A DNA stretch of 64,000 bases, from assembly GCF_020404845.1 (NCBI RefSeq), contig NZ_JAIOJZ010000003.1, forward strand, positions 62,001 to 126,000, written 5' to 3'. The DNA comes from Streptomyces hyderabadensis. GTDB taxonomy: Bacteria > Actinomycetota > Actinomycetes > Streptomycetales > Streptomycetaceae. Shown in pieces: positions 55,669 through 64,000 of this stretch. The notes beneath the pieces are model-generated. The model made no database searches. It was not told the DNA's origin and saw only the letters and a list, made by a program, of their open reading frames with translations. Each line of letters begins with the position of its first letter. Positions within the stretch are counted from its first letter, which is position 1. The translations under genes and the position numbers were made by a program.

Positions 55669-55758
55669 GCGCCCAGTCCACCGCCCCGCGCACCGCGCGT
55701 CGAACCGATTTCCCCCGGCGCCGTGTCCAGTCACGGGGGAAACCCGTCCGACCGGCTG

Positions 55759-57237
55759 TCAGGTCTGTGCCATGTCCACGAAGCGGGAGTAGTGGCCCTG
55801 GAAGGCGACCGTGATGGTCGCCGTCGGGCCGTTGCGGTGCTTGGCCACGATCAGGTCCGCCTCGCCCGCGCGCGGTGACTCCTTCTCGTAGGCGTCCTCA
55901 CGGTGCAGCAGGATGACCATGTCCGCGTCCTGCTCGATCGAACCGGACTCTCGCAGGTCGGAGACCATGGGCTTCTTGTCGGTGCGCTGCTCGGGGCCGC
56001 GGTTCAGCTGGGAGAGCGCGATGACCGGGATCTCCAGCTCCTTCGCCAGGAGCTTGAGGTTGCGGGACATGTCGGAGACCTCCTGCTGCCGGCTCTCGGC
56101 CCGCTTGGAGCCGCCGGACTGCATCAGCTGGAGGTAGTCGATGACGACCAGCTTGAGGTCGTTGCGCTGTTTGAGACGACGGCACTTGGCACGGATCTCC
56201 ATCATCGACAGGTTCGGGGAGTCGTCGATGTAGAGCGGCGCGGCCGACACGTCGGGCATCCGGCGCGCGAGCCGGGTCCAGTCGTCGTCCGTCATCGTGC
56301 CCGACCGCATGTGGTGCAGCGCGACGCGGGCCTCGGCGGACAGCAGGCGCATCGCGATCTCGTTGCGCCCCATTTCGAGCGAGAAGATGACGCTCGGCAG
56401 GTTGTTCTTGATGGACGCGGCCCGCGCGAAGTCCAGCGCGAGGGTCGACTTGCCCATCGCGGGACGGGCGGCGATGACGATCATCTGTCCCGGGTGCAGA
56501 CCGTTGGTCAGCGAGTCGAAGTCCGTGAAGCCCGTCGGCACACCGGTCATCTCACCGCTGCGCGATCCGATCGCCTCGATCTCGTCGAGCGCGCCCTCCA
56601 TGATGTCGCCGAGCGGCAGGTAGTCCTCGCTGGTGCGCTGCTCGGTGACGGCGTAGATCTCGGCCTGGGCGCGGTTGACGATCTCGTCGACGTCGTCGTC
56701 GGCCGCGTATCCCATCTGGGTGATCCGGGTGCCGGCCTCCACCAGGCGGCGCAGGACCGCCCGCTCGTGCACGATCTCCGCGTAGTACGCGGCGTTCGCG
56801 GCCGTCGGCACGGTCTGGACGAGGGTGTGCAGATAGGAGGCGCCGCCGACCTTGTTGATCTCACCGCGCTTGGTGAGTTCGGCGGCGATCGTGATGGGGT
56901 CGGCCGGCTCGCCCTTGGCGTAGACGTCGAGGATGGCCTGGTAGACGGTCTCATGAGCCGGCTTGTAGAAGTCGTGGCCCTTGAGGATCTCGACGACGTC
57001 GGCGATGGCGTCCTTGGACAGCAGCATGCCGCCGAGGACGGACTGCTCGGCGTCCAGGTCCTGCGGCGGCACCCGCTCGAAGGCGGCACCCCCGCCGTCC
57101 CACCCGTTGTTGTCCGCGCCCCGCTCGTGCTGCTCGTCCCGGCTGCGGCCGCCCTCGCCGCGACGGCGGGAGGCAGGCAGACGATCACTGGGACCGCTGT
57201 CGGCCCACGGGTCGTCCAAGGGCTCGGAAATGCTCAC
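55759..57237 (-). CDS. dnaB: Replicative DNA helicase
   Basis: The 492-residue hexameric helicase unwinds DNA ahead of the replication fork. After an acidic 50-residue tail comes the N-terminal DnaB domain, then the RecA-like core with Walker A ARPAMGKSTLALDFAR, and a late helicase segment QLNRGPEQRTDKKPMVSDLRESG. There is no intein at the Walker A or other usual sites. AGGAGGT precedes the GTG start. It faces away from a MATE gene across a gap that contains DnaA-box-like sequences. Confidence 0.97.
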   Translation of the reverse strand: MSISEPLDDPWADSGPSDRLPASRRRGEGGRSRDEQHERGADNNGWDGGGAAFERVPPQDLDAEQSVLGGMLLSKDAIADVVEILKGHDFYKPAHETVYQAILDVYAKGEPADPITIAAELTKRGEINKVGGASYLHTLVQTVPTAANAAYYAEIVHERAVLRRLVEAGTRITQMGYAADDDVDEIVNRAQAEIYAVTEQRTSEDYLPLGDIMEGALDEIEAIGSRSGEMTGVPTGFTDFDSLTNGLHPGQMIVIAARPAMGKSTLALDFARAASIKNNLPSVIFSLEMGRNEIAMRLLSAEARVALHHMRSGTMTDDDWTRLARRMPDVSAAPLYIDDSPNLSMMEIRAKCRRLKQRNDLKLVVIDYLQLMQSGGSKRAESRQQEVSDMSRNLKLLAKELEIPVIALSQLNRGPEQRTDKKPMVSDLRESGSIEQDADMVILLHREDAYEKESPRAGEADLIVAKHRNGPTATITVAFQGHYSRFVDMAQT

Positions 57238-57419
57238 CGAGCCACCTCCTCCCGTCCGCCGAGCGGACCTCGCCGTGCCCCTCATTTCTACGGCACGGCA
57301 CTGACAAATAAGACGCCCAACTCCGGTTCTGGCGCGTCGGTTTTGTGACGGTTCACCAACCGACGGACGGAGCGGGCGCCGGACAACCGTAGGCCTGCGG
57401 GCACCGTCAGCCAATCTGG

Positions 57420-57463
57420 TTATCCACAGGCCATGTGGACGACGGGCCAGATGCTGTGGAGAA
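57420..57463. promoter_or_regulatory. DnaA-box group upstream of dnaB
   Basis: TTATCCACA is followed within 44 bases by two reverse-orientation near-boxes, TGTGGACGA and TGTGGAGAA. Together they form a small DnaA-binding group. Confidence 0.5.
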
Positions 57464-57683
57464 CTCCGCCAAACCTGTGCACGACCCGGTGGACAGCCCT
57501 GTGAACAAGCCCGCAACCCGGCCCCAGAAACCCTTCTGAACTGCAGCTTTACCATCCACCGCCTGTGCAGAAGAAAAACTTGCCCAGTCGGACCAAGATC
57601 CTTTCGAGCCGTGCCCAGAAGCACACGGGGTGAGAGCGCAAGTAAGGGTCGTCAAAGCTTTGCATCTCTTACCTGTGGACGAT

Positions 57684-57689
57684 TAGATT
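57684..57689 (+). promoter_or_regulatory. -10-like hexamer, leaderless start
   Basis: TAGATT ends 7 nt before the MATE ATG. Confidence 0.5.
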
Positions 57690-57696
57690 GGTGCTC

Positions 57697-59034
57697 ATGA
57701 CACAGGCCCCCGTGCGCACCCGGACCGTCCGGCGCCGGCACGACCGAGAGATCGTCGCGCTGGCAGTCCCGGCCTTCGGCGCACTCGTCGCCGAGCCCCT
57801 TTTCGTCATGGCCGACAGTGCCATCGTCGGCCATCTCGGCACCGCACAGCTCGCCGGACTCGGCATCGCCTCGGCCCTGCTCACCACAGCCGTCAGCGTC
57901 TTCGTCTTCCTCGCCTACGCCACCACCGCGGCCGTCTCCCGTCGCGTCGGCGCGGGCGACCTGCAGGCAGCGATCCGCCAGGGGATGGACGGCATCTGGC
58001 TCGCCCTGTTGCTCGGCGCCGCCGTCATAGCGGTGGTCCTGCCCACCGCCCCCTCCCTCGTAGAACTCTTCGGCGCCTCCGAGACCGCGGCTCCCTATGC
58101 CACCACCTATCTGCGCATCTCCGCCCTCGGCATCCCCGCCATGCTCGTCGTGCTCGCCTCGACCGGTGTACTGAGAGGACTGCAGAACACCCGCACTCCC
58201 CTCTACGTGGCCGTGGCCGGCTTCATCGCCAACGCCGTCCTCAACGTCGTGCTCGTCTACGGCGCCGGTCTCGGCATCGCGGGCTCCGCCTGGGGCACCG
58301 TCATCGCCCAGTGCGGCATGGCCGCGGTCTATCTGTGGGTGGTCGTCCGCGGAGCACGACGACACGGCGCCTCCCTGCGCCCGGACCTGGCAGGGATCAG
58401 GGCTTCCGCTCAGGCCGGGATGCCGCTGCTCGTGCGCACGCTCTCCTTGCGGGCGATTCTCATGATCGCGACGGCGGTGGCGGCCCGGCTCGGCGACGCC
58501 GACATCGCCGCGCATCAGATCGTCCTGTCCCTGTGGAGCCTGCTCGCCTTCGCCCTCGACGCCATCGCCATCGCCGGGCAGGCCATCATCGGTCGCTATC
58601 TCGGCGCGGACGACGCCCAGGGAGCACGTGATGCCTGCCGCCGGATGGTGGAGTGGGGCATCGCTGTGGGAGTCGTACTGGGTCTGCTCGTGGTGCTGTC
58701 CCGTCCGGTGTTCCTGCCCCTGTTCACCGGCGACTCCACGGTCAAGGACGCTGCCCTGCCCGCGTTGGTGATCGTGGCCCTCGCACAGCCGATCTGCGGC
58801 GTGGTCTACGTCCTGGACGGTGTCCTCATGGGTGCGGGCGACGGCCCCTACCTGGCCTGGGCCATGCTGTTGACCCTGGCGGTCTTCACTCCCGCGGCAC
58901 TGCTCGTCCCCACACTGGGCGGTGGGCTCACCGCCCTGTGGGCCGCCATGACACTGATGATGGCGATGCGCCTGGTGACGCTGTGGCTGCGCACCCGATC
59001 GGGTCGTTGGATCGTCACAGGAGCGACGCGCTGA
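57697..59034 (+). CDS. MATE-family efflux transporter (DinF-like)
   Basis: The 445-residue protein has 12 hydrophobic helices in two similar halves and MATE landmarks such as FVMADSAIVGHLGTAQLAGLG and the second-half AHQIVLSLWSLLAF. MATE proteins export drugs or cations by Na+ or H+ antiport. The DinF subgroup often sits alone. The start was chosen as ATG with the -10 hexamer upstream; a TTG 9 bases earlier is less likely. Confidence 0.92.
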   Translation: MTQAPVRTRTVRRRHDREIVALAVPAFGALVAEPLFVMADSAIVGHLGTAQLAGLGIASALLTTAVSVFVFLAYATTAAVSRRVGAGDLQAAIRQGMDGIWLALLLGAAVIAVVLPTAPSLVELFGASETAAPYATTYLRISALGIPAMLVVLASTGVLRGLQNTRTPLYVAVAGFIANAVLNVVLVYGAGLGIAGSAWGTVIAQCGMAAVYLWVVVRGARRHGASLRPDLAGIRASAQAGMPLLVRTLSLRAILMIATAVAARLGDADIAAHQIVLSLWSLLAFALDAIAIAGQAIIGRYLGADDAQGARDACRRMVEWGIAVGVVLGLLVVLSRPVFLPLFTGDSTVKDAALPALVIVALAQPICGVVYVLDGVLMGAGDGPYLAWAMLLTLAVFTPAALLVPTLGGGLTALWAAMTLMMAMRLVTLWLRTRSGRWIVTGATR

Positions 59035-59036
59035 AC

Positions 59037-59050
59037 GTTTCACGTGAAAC
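59037..59050. other. parS site (perfect)
   Basis: GTTTCACGTGAAAC matches exactly and lies immediately after the MATE stop codon, before the shared terminator. Confidence 0.88.
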
Positions 59051-59053
59051 GAA

Positions 59054-59091
59054 GAGGGGCCGCATCCCCCCGACGGGAGATGCGGCCCCTC
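59054..59091. terminator. Bidirectional terminator between MATE and rplI
   Basis: Perfect 13-bp arms GAGGGGCCGCATC and GATGCGGCCCCTC with a 12-base loop separate the convergent ends. Confidence 0.85.
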
Positions 59092-59115
59092 TCATCGCTT
59101 CAGCGAGAGCAGTGC

Positions 59116-59562
59116 TCAGGCAGCGACAACCTCGATGCTGACCTTGGCGTCAACCTCGGGGTGCAGACGCACGGACGTCTCGTGGGCGCCCAGGGTCTTG
59201 ATCGGCGAGCCCAGCTCGATGCGGCGCTTGTCGACCTCGGGGCCACCGGCGGCCTTGATCGCCGAAGCGACGTCGGCCGGGGTGACGGAGCCGAAGAGAC
59301 GACCGGCGTCGCCGGAGCGGACGGCCAGGCGGACCTTCACACCCTCGAGCTGGGCCTTCACCTGGTTGGCCTGCTCGATGGTCTGGATCTCGTGGATCTT
59401 GCGAGCACGACGGATCTGCTCGACGTCCTTCTCGCCACCCTTGGTCCAGCGGATCGCGAACTTCCGCGGGATCAGGTAGTTGCGAGCGTAACCGTCCTTG
59501 ACGTCGACGACGTCGCCCGCGGCACCGAGGCCGGAGACCTCGTGGGTGAGGATGATCTTCAT
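59116..59562 (-). CDS. rplI: Ribosomal protein L9
   Basis: The 148-residue protein has the L9 N-terminal domain [32 protein letters not shown], a long connecting helix and C-terminal domain. It is the last gene of the rpsF-ssb-rpsR-rplI operon. Confidence 0.97.
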
Positions 59563-59580
59563 GTTTCGGTCACCCTTCCC

Positions 59581-59817
59581 TTATCGCGCGGTGGAGGTGT
59601 AGGGCAGCAGCGCCATCTCACGGCTGTTCTTCACGGCCGTGGCGACGTCACGCTGGTGCTGGGTGCAGTTGCCGGTCACGCGGCGGGCACGGATCTTGCC
59701 GCGGTCGGAAATGAACTTCCGCAGCATGTTCGTGTCCTTGTAGTCCACGTACGTGACCTTGTCCTTGCAGAATGCGCAGACCTTCTTCTTCGGCTTGCGC
59801 ACAGGCGGCTTAGCCAT
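59581..59817 (-). CDS. rpsR: Ribosomal protein S18
   Basis: The 78-residue S18 protein contains [19 protein letters not shown] and four possible zinc ligands (CAFC and CTQH), so it is a zinc-binding type. Streptomyces often keep a second, zinc-free S18 elsewhere under Zur control; that copy is not here. It sits 18 bases before rplI. Confidence 0.97.
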   Translation of the reverse strand: MAKPPVRKPKKKVCAFCKDKVTYVDYKDTNMLRKFISDRGKIRARRVTGNCTQHQRDVATAVKNSREMALLPYTSTAR

Positions 59818-59863
59818 GATGTTTCTCCTGTGTGATCAAGAAGTGTGGGTGGAGTCCGGTCCC

Positions 59864-60454
59864 TTAGAAGGGAGGCTCGTCCGAGTAGCCGCCACCGCCG
59901 CCGGAGCCACCGCCCCAGCCGCCGCCCTGGCCGCCACCGCCCTGCTGGCCACCGGCGGGAGCGCCGGTCGCCCAGGGGTCGTCGGCGGGAGCGCCGCCGC
60001 CCTGCTGGCCGCCACCGGGGCCGCCGCCCCAGCCGCCGCCACCCTGGCCGCCACCGCCACCGCCGCCGTAGCCGCCCTGGCCACCGCGGCCCGAGGTCTT
60101 GGTGACCTTGGCCGTGGCGTTGCGCAGGCTGGCGCCGACCTCGTCGACGTCCAGCTCGTAGACCGTGCGCTTGACGCCCTCACGGTCCTCGTAGGACCGC
60201 TGCTTCAGCCGGCCCTGCACGATGACGCGCATGCCTCGCTGGAGCGACTCGGCGACGTTCTCCGCAGCCTGACGCCAGACCGAGCAGGTGAGGAAGAGGC
60301 TCTCGCCGTCCTTCCACTCGTTCGTCTGGCGGTCGAAGGTGCGGGGGGTCGACGCGACGCGGAACTTCGCGACGGCCGCACCGGACGGGGTGAAGCGCAG
60401 CTCGGGGTCGTCGACAAGATTGCCGACGACCGTGATGACGGTCTCGCCTGCCAT
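59864..60454 (-). CDS. ssbA: Single-stranded DNA-binding protein
   Basis: The 196-residue SSB has an OB fold (about 1-110: [18 protein letters not shown]), a long Gly-rich linker ([10 protein letters not shown] and repeats) and the acidic tip DEPPF that recruits replication partners. Sequence and location beside rpsF identify the essential SsbA paralogue. The Gly linker is long and repetitive but normal for actinobacteria. Confidence 0.96.
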   Translation of the reverse strand: MAGETVITVVGNLVDDPELRFTPSGAAVAKFRVASTPRTFDRQTNEWKDGESLFLTCSVWRQAAENVAESLQRGMRVIVQGRLKQRSYEDREGVKRTVYELDVDEVGASLRNATAKVTKTSGRGGQGGYGGGGGGGQGGGGWGGGPGGGQQGGGAPADDPWATGAPAGGQQGGGGQGGGWGGGSGGGGGYSDEPPF

Positions 60455-60533
60455 GGGGAACCTCTCGGCGGGTTTGCTGCTCTGGCTGCTTGGTTGCTGC
60501 TACTCGAATCCCGGGATCAGCTGAGCGGGAGGC

Positions 60534-60824
60534 TCAGTGGGTCTCGGGACGGAGGACCTTGGTCCGGAGGACCGACTCGTTCAGGTTCATCTGGCGGTCG
60601 AGCTCCTTGACGACCGCAGGCTCGGCCTGCAGGTCGATGACCGAGTAGATGCCCTCGGGCTTCTTCTTGATCTCGTACGAGAGACGACGACGGCCCCAGG
60701 TGTCGACCTTCTCGACCTTTCCGCCGCCGTCACGGACGACAGAGAGGAAGTTCTCGATCAGCGGGGAGACAGAGCGCTCCTCGAGATCGGGGTCGAGGAT
60801 GACCATCACCTCGTAGTGACGCAT
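60534..60824 (-). CDS. rpsF: Ribosomal protein S6
   Basis: The 96-residue S6 protein starts [30 protein letters not shown] precedes the ATG at suitable distance. It is first in the operon with ssb, rpsR and rplI; S6 pairs with S18 in the ribosome and their complex can bind the operon leader in many bacteria. Confidence 0.97.
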   Translation of the reverse strand: MRHYEVMVILDPDLEERSVSPLIENFLSVVRDGGGKVEKVDTWGRRRLSYEIKKKPEGIYSVIDLQAEPAVVKELDRQMNLNESVLRTKVLRPETH

Positions 60825-60852
60825 GTGGAACCCACCTCCTTTGGACTCAGCG

Positions 60853-60950
60853 GCCACGGTCGTTCCGTGGCAGGAGGGTTGCGATGCGTTCGCACCGGCA
60901 TCAACGAGTAAACCAGGACCCACTGACAATCGGGCCTCCTCCGAGGAGGC
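60853..60950 (-). promoter_or_regulatory. Leader hairpins of the rpsF operon
   Basis: On the minus strand two hairpins precede the rpsF start: GCCTCC-5-GGAGGC (60934-60950) and GCCACGG-5-CCGTGGC (60853-60871), the latter just before the ribosome-binding site. They may form a leader regulated by S6:S18, or the outer one may be an attenuator. Evidence is structure and position only. Confidence 0.4.
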
Positions 60951-61017
60951 GGCCCGGCCGTGGCCGGCAACAGACACCGGTGCGGAAGGTACAGCGTACC
61001 CGGCCGTCCCCTTGCGG

Positions 61018-61045
61018 TTGAAATCCGGCCCCGAGGGGACACAAT
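61018..61045 (+). promoter_or_regulatory. Candidate promoter for the small membrane-protein gene
   Basis: TTGAAA (61018-61023) and CACAAT (61040-61045) are spaced 16 bases apart, upstream of the ATG at 61100. Confidence 0.45.
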
Positions 61046-61099
61046 CGGTACTCAGGGATGTGAGGGCTAAAACACACTGCCTTCGGCAGGAGGTTCTCC

Positions 61100-61405
61100 A
61101 TGGCACAGATCATGCGACCCGCCAAGCCCCGGACCGGCCTGCTGGCCACCGACGGCAAACGACACCCGCTCCAGGACGCGCTCCTGGCCGTGACCGTGGT
61201 GCTGGGAGTGCTCGCCCTGGCCACCGCGAGCTTCCGCGGGCTGCACGTCCTGACCTCCTGGGCGGGGCTGCTCGGTGTCCTGACCGGCGGATACGGCCAG
61301 TACGTGTCCGAGACGACACGGGAGCGCTTCGGCCTGGTCCTGGGACTCGGCGCCTCCGCACTCGGTCTGTTCTTCGGCATCTACCACGGCGGGCTCGTCG
61401 GCTGA
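61100..61405 (+). CDS. Small membrane protein of unknown function
   Basis: The 101-residue protein has a basic N-terminus and three hydrophobic segments (about 26-48, 52-68 and 78-98). I recognise no family; similar small genes lie between rpsF and femX in related genomes. CAGGAGG precedes the ATG. Confidence 0.75.
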   Translation: MAQIMRPAKPRTGLLATDGKRHPLQDALLAVTVVLGVLALATASFRGLHVLTSWAGLLGVLTGGYGQYVSETTRERFGLVLGLGASALGLFFGIYHGGLVG

Positions 61406-61543
61406 TCCACGTCGGCGGGACGCCCGCCGGTCATGCCCTTCCGGCCGTACGCCGGACGGGGCGCTCACAGGGCGCAGTAGGCTTCGCGCGAGAGCCGGAG
61501 CCCCTGTACCCATGGGGACACACCAGCCCGAGGAGCGCCCCGA

Positions 61544-62665
61544 ATGAGCCTGACCCTGAGGACCATCAGTCGCGAGCAGCATCTGGCCTACATCCAGAGC
61601 CTGCCGGCGGCGAGTCACATGCAGGTCCCGGCATGGGCGGACGTCAAGGCGGAATGGCGCTCGGAGAACCTCGGCTGGTTCGACGACCGGACCGGCGAGC
61701 TGGTCGGTGTGGGCCTCGTCCTCTACCGGCAGCTGCCCAAGATCAAGCGTTACCTCGCCTACCTCCCCGAGGGTCCGGTCATCAACTGGTTCGCGCCGAA
61801 CCTCCAGGACTGGATGGAGCCGATGCTGGCGCACCTCAAGCAGCAGGGCGCCTTCTCCGTGAAGATGGGTCCGCCGGTGATCATCCGGCGCTGGGACGCC
61901 ACGTCCATCAAGAAGGGCATCCAGGACCCGGACGTCAAGCGCCTGCGGGACATAGAGGCGGACCACATCGAGCCGCGTGCCTTCGAGGTGGCCGACAAGC
62001 TGCGCCGCATGGGCTGGCAGCAGGGCGAGGACGGCGGCGCCGGCTTCGGTGACGTGCAGCCCCGCTACGTCTTCCAGGTGCCGCTCGCCAACCGCTCCCT
62101 GGAAGAGGTCCACAAGAACTTCAACCAGCTGTGGCGCCGCAACATCAAGAAGGCCGAGAAGGCCGGTGTCGAGGTGGTCCAGGGCGGCTACCACGACCTG
62201 GAGGAGTGGCAGCGCCTGTACGAGATCACGGCCGTGCGCGACCACTTCCGGCCGCGCCCGCTCTCGTACTTCCAGCGCATGTGGGCGGCCCTCAACAACG
62301 AGGACCCCAACCGCATGCGGCTGTACTTCGCCCGGCACAACGGGGTGAACCTGTCGGCGGCGACCATGCTGGTCGTCGGCGGTCACGTCTGGTACTCCTA
62401 CGGCGCCTCCGACAACATCGGCCGCGAGGTGAGGCCGTCGAACGCCATGCAGTGGGCCATGCTCCGCGACTCCTACGCGCTGGGCGCCACCGTCTACGAC
62501 CTGCGCGGCATCTCCGACTCGCTGGACGAGACCGACCACCTCTTCGGCCTGATCCAGTTCAAGGTGGGTACGGGCGGTCAGGCGGCCGAGTACCTCGGCG
62601 AGTGGGACTTCCCGCTGAACAAGCTGCTCCACAAGGCGCTCGACATCTACATGTCGCGCCGCTGA
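61544..62665 (+). CDS. femX: FemX-type tRNA-dependent peptidoglycan bridge aminoacyltransferase
   Basis: The 373-residue protein is a Fem family transferase with two GNAT-like lobes. Such enzymes use glycyl-tRNA to add the first cross-bridge glycine to the lipid-linked peptidoglycan precursor. Typical segments are QVPAWADVKAEWRSENLGWF, YLPEGPVINW and ATVYDLRGISDSLDETDHLFGL. In S. coelicolor FemX is essential unless a vancomycin-resistance VanK substitutes. It precedes a racemase-fold gene by 61 bases in the same direction. Confidence 0.93.
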   Translation: MSLTLRTISREQHLAYIQSLPAASHMQVPAWADVKAEWRSENLGWFDDRTGELVGVGLVLYRQLPKIKRYLAYLPEGPVINWFAPNLQDWMEPMLAHLKQQGAFSVKMGPPVIIRRWDATSIKKGIQDPDVKRLRDIEADHIEPRAFEVADKLRRMGWQQGEDGGAGFGDVQPRYVFQVPLANRSLEEVHKNFNQLWRRNIKKAEKAGVEVVQGGYHDLEEWQRLYEITAVRDHFRPRPLSYFQRMWAALNNEDPNRMRLYFARHNGVNLSAATMLVVGGHVWYSYGASDNIGREVRPSNAMQWAMLRDSYALGATVYDLRGISDSLDETDHLFGLIQFKVGTGGQAAEYLGEWDFPLNKLLHKALDIYMSRR

Positions 62666-62726
62666 CCGCACCGCCCATCCCCGATCCGCATCCCTGACAG
62701 CCACGAGAAAGGTTCCAGGTCCGGCC

Positions 62727-63758
62727 ATGGCGCTCACGCTCTACGTCGACACCGCGCGCTGGCGGGCGCACCACAAGCACGTGCAGGAGCAGTTCCCCGG
62801 GCTGGTCCCGGTCTGCAAGGGCAACGGCTACGGGTTCGGTCACGAGCGGCTGGCGGAGGAGGCGACCCGGCTGGGCTCGGACGTGCTGGCCGTCGGCACC
62901 ACCTACGAGGCCGCCCGCATCAAGGACTTCTTCGGCGGCGACCTGCTGGTCCTGACGCCGTACCGGCGCGGCGAGGAACCCGTGCCGCTGCCCGACCGGG
63001 TCGTGCGCTCGGTGTCCTCCATCGACGGCGTGTACGGCCTGGTGGGCGCGCGCGTGGTCATCGAGGTGATGTCCTCGATGAAGCGGCACGGCATCAGCGA
63101 GCAGGACCTGCCGCAGCTGCACGCCGCCATAGAGAACGTCCGGCTGGAGGGCTTCGCCATCCACCTGCCGCTGGACCGCACCGACGGCTCGGACGCCGTC
63201 GAGGAGGTCATCGGCTGGATGGACCGGCTGCGCGCGGCCCGGCTGCCGCTGCACACCATGTTCGTCAGCCACCTCAAGGCCGACGAGCTGGCCCGGCTCC
63301 AGCAGCAGTTCCCGCAGACCCGCTTCCGTGCCCGGATCGGCACCCGGCTGTGGCTGGGGGACCACGAGGCCACCGAGTACCGCGGCGCGGTCCTGGACGT
63401 CACGCGCGTCGCCAAGGGCGAGCGGTTCGGCTACCGGCAGCAGAAGGCGGCCTCGGACGGTTTCCTGGTGGTCGTGGCGGGCGGTACGTCCCACGGAGTG
63501 GGGCTGGAGGCCCCGAAGGCGCTGCACGGCGTCATGCCGCGCGCCAAGGGTGTCGCCCGGGCCGGCCTCGCCACGGTGAACCGGAACCTCTCGCCGTTCG
63601 TCTGGAGCGGCAAGCAGCGCTGGTTCGCGGAGCCGCCGCACATGCAGGTGTCGATCCTGTTCGTTCCCTCGGACGCGTCGGAGCCCCAGGTGGGTGACGA
63701 GCTGGTGGCCCATCTGCGGCACACCACCACGCAGTTCGACCGCATCCTCGATCGCTAG
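62727..63758 (+). CDS. Alanine-racemase-fold PLP protein
   Basis: The 343-residue protein has an alanine-racemase N-terminal barrel with PLP Lys in VCKGNGYGFGHERL. The C-terminal half is shorter and altered: FGYRQQK resembles the catalytic Tyr region, but the usual SIGYADG reads VAGGTSHG. True alanine racemase is usually 360-390 residues. It may be a racemase with another substrate, or a different PLP enzyme. Its position after femX suggests cell-wall metabolism, by inference. Confidence 0.8.
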   Translation: MALTLYVDTARWRAHHKHVQEQFPGLVPVCKGNGYGFGHERLAEEATRLGSDVLAVGTTYEAARIKDFFGGDLLVLTPYRRGEEPVPLPDRVVRSVSSIDGVYGLVGARVVIEVMSSMKRHGISEQDLPQLHAAIENVRLEGFAIHLPLDRTDGSDAVEEVIGWMDRLRAARLPLHTMFVSHLKADELARLQQQFPQTRFRARIGTRLWLGDHEATEYRGAVLDVTRVAKGERFGYRQQKAASDGFLVVVAGGTSHGVGLEAPKALHGVMPRAKGVARAGLATVNRNLSPFVWSGKQRWFAEPPHMQVSILFVPSDASEPQVGDELVAHLRHTTTQFDRILDR

Positions 63759-63783
63759 CGAGCGGGCGTACCCGCACCGTGAG

Positions 63784-63825
63784 AAGGCCGTACACGAGGT
63801 CTTCGTGATCCTCGTGTACGGCCTT
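63784..63825. terminator. Terminator hairpin between convergent genes
   Basis: Perfect 16-bp arms AAGGCCGTACACGAGG and CCTCGTGTACGGCCTT enclose a 10-base loop. It serves both the racemase-fold gene and the leftward gene at the edge. Confidence 0.88.
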
Positions 63826-63837
63826 TCACGCGTTCAC

Positions 63838-64000
63838 TCAGAGCGAACCGTTCGGTTGACGGCCCTTGCCCCAGTGCACCTGAGGCCCTTCGAAGTGGGC
63901 AGCGGGCTGCTCGGTCCGAGCCGCGGGTCCCAGGACGAAGACGTCCTCAGCACCGTCCAGCACTCCGCCCGACGGGTCGTCGTCGCCCGTCCGCCGGACG
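63838..64000 (-). CDS. Unknown protein, 5'-truncated by window edge
   Basis: Only the last 53 codons are inside the window, ending GRQPNGSL. The visible part is polar and Gly/Pro-rich, with DDDPSGGVLDGAEDVFVLG, and resembles a disordered C-terminal tail. The frame is open to the edge and is followed by the convergent terminator. Function cannot be judged. Confidence 0.5.
   Translation of the reverse strand, partial: VRRTGDDDPSGGVLDGAEDVFVLGPAARTEQPAAHFEGPQVHWGKGRQPNGSL

Larger units (their letters stand above)
57238..57696. other. Divergent dnaB-MATE region with DnaA-box-like sequences
   Basis: This 459-base gap holds one perfect TTATCCACA (57420-57428) and three 8-of-9 boxes: TGTGGACGA (57434), TGTGGAGAA (57455) and TGTGGACGA (57674). 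No gene was recognised. The boxes may link dnaB expression to DnaA, or bind DnaA passively. Confidence 0.6.

Noticed and set aside
55759..57237. Intein in dnaB
   Set aside because: The Walker A and later helicase motifs are uninterrupted and the length is normal.

Overview
This window is chromosomal DNA from a Streptomyces species or a very close relative. The GC content is very high with strong G/C bias at third codon positions, GTG and TTG starts are common, and there are developmental (ssgA and its IclR-type regulator) and copper-morphogenesis genes. Five perfect copies of the Streptomyces parS site GTTTCACGTGAAAC are present, plus three one-mismatch copies. The parS density, the dnaB/rpsF cluster and several groups of DnaA-box-like sequences suggest a core region within a few hundred kb of oriC. 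The gene order recalls the S. coelicolor/S. lividans segment from pheA-serS through cydABCD, hisC, thiC and ssgA to dnaB-rplI-rpsR-ssb-rpsF-femX (from memory, not searched). No insertion sequence, prophage, CRISPR array, tRNA or rRNA was seen.

Layout. 1-5987: an edge-truncated primase-polymerase-like gene, a GAF plus SpoIIE-type phosphatase-like protein that lacks a metal-ligand Asp, Xaa-Pro aminopeptidase, an RsbW-like ATPase and a membrane protein. 6118-11591: a copper-handling cluster (YcnI-like, Sco, PCu(A)C, CopC-CopD fusion, Tat-exported dye-decolourising peroxidase) of the type linked in S. lividans to maturation of the copper oxidase GlxA. 11672-15283: pheA, serS and a HAD phosphatase, with a DnaA-box-rich gap before serS. 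15537-19042: a four-gene operon of two ABC-2 exporters. 19322-25254: an EphD-like hydrolase-SDR fusion, kptA, a small unknown protein, an F420-type oxidoreductase, a second HAD phosphatase and an M23 peptidase.

25412-33364: a GAF histidine kinase beside cydA-cydB-cydCD, with a Rex-type operator upstream of cydA and a parS site covering the cydCD start codon. 33660-42440: hisC-type aminotransferase, a LacI regulator with a TTA (bldA) codon, a PPP phosphatase, a membrane protein, a TerD-vWA protein, and thiC with a TPP riboswitch. 42694-48715: a YibE/F-like membrane protein, ssgA, ssgR, small membrane and cupin proteins, ptpA and a cystathionine gamma-lyase-type enzyme. 48917-55668: LysR, Nudix, two GNATs, GlcG/HbpS-like protein, MFS exporter with divergent MarR, and a class C beta-lactamase-like hydrolase. 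55759-64000: dnaB, a MATE exporter, the rpsF-ssb-rpsR-rplI operon, femX, an alanine-racemase-fold protein and an edge-truncated gene.

Most genes are ordinary core or conserved-accessory Streptomyces genes. I found no clearly new multigene system. The most unusual features are regulatory: parS sites embedded in a start codon, in a 30-bp palindrome between convergent genes and (degenerate) in a riboswitch; DnaA-box clusters away from oriC; a TTA codon in a LacI regulator; and many genes with a -10-like hexamer 6-7 nt before the start codon, implying leaderless mRNAs.
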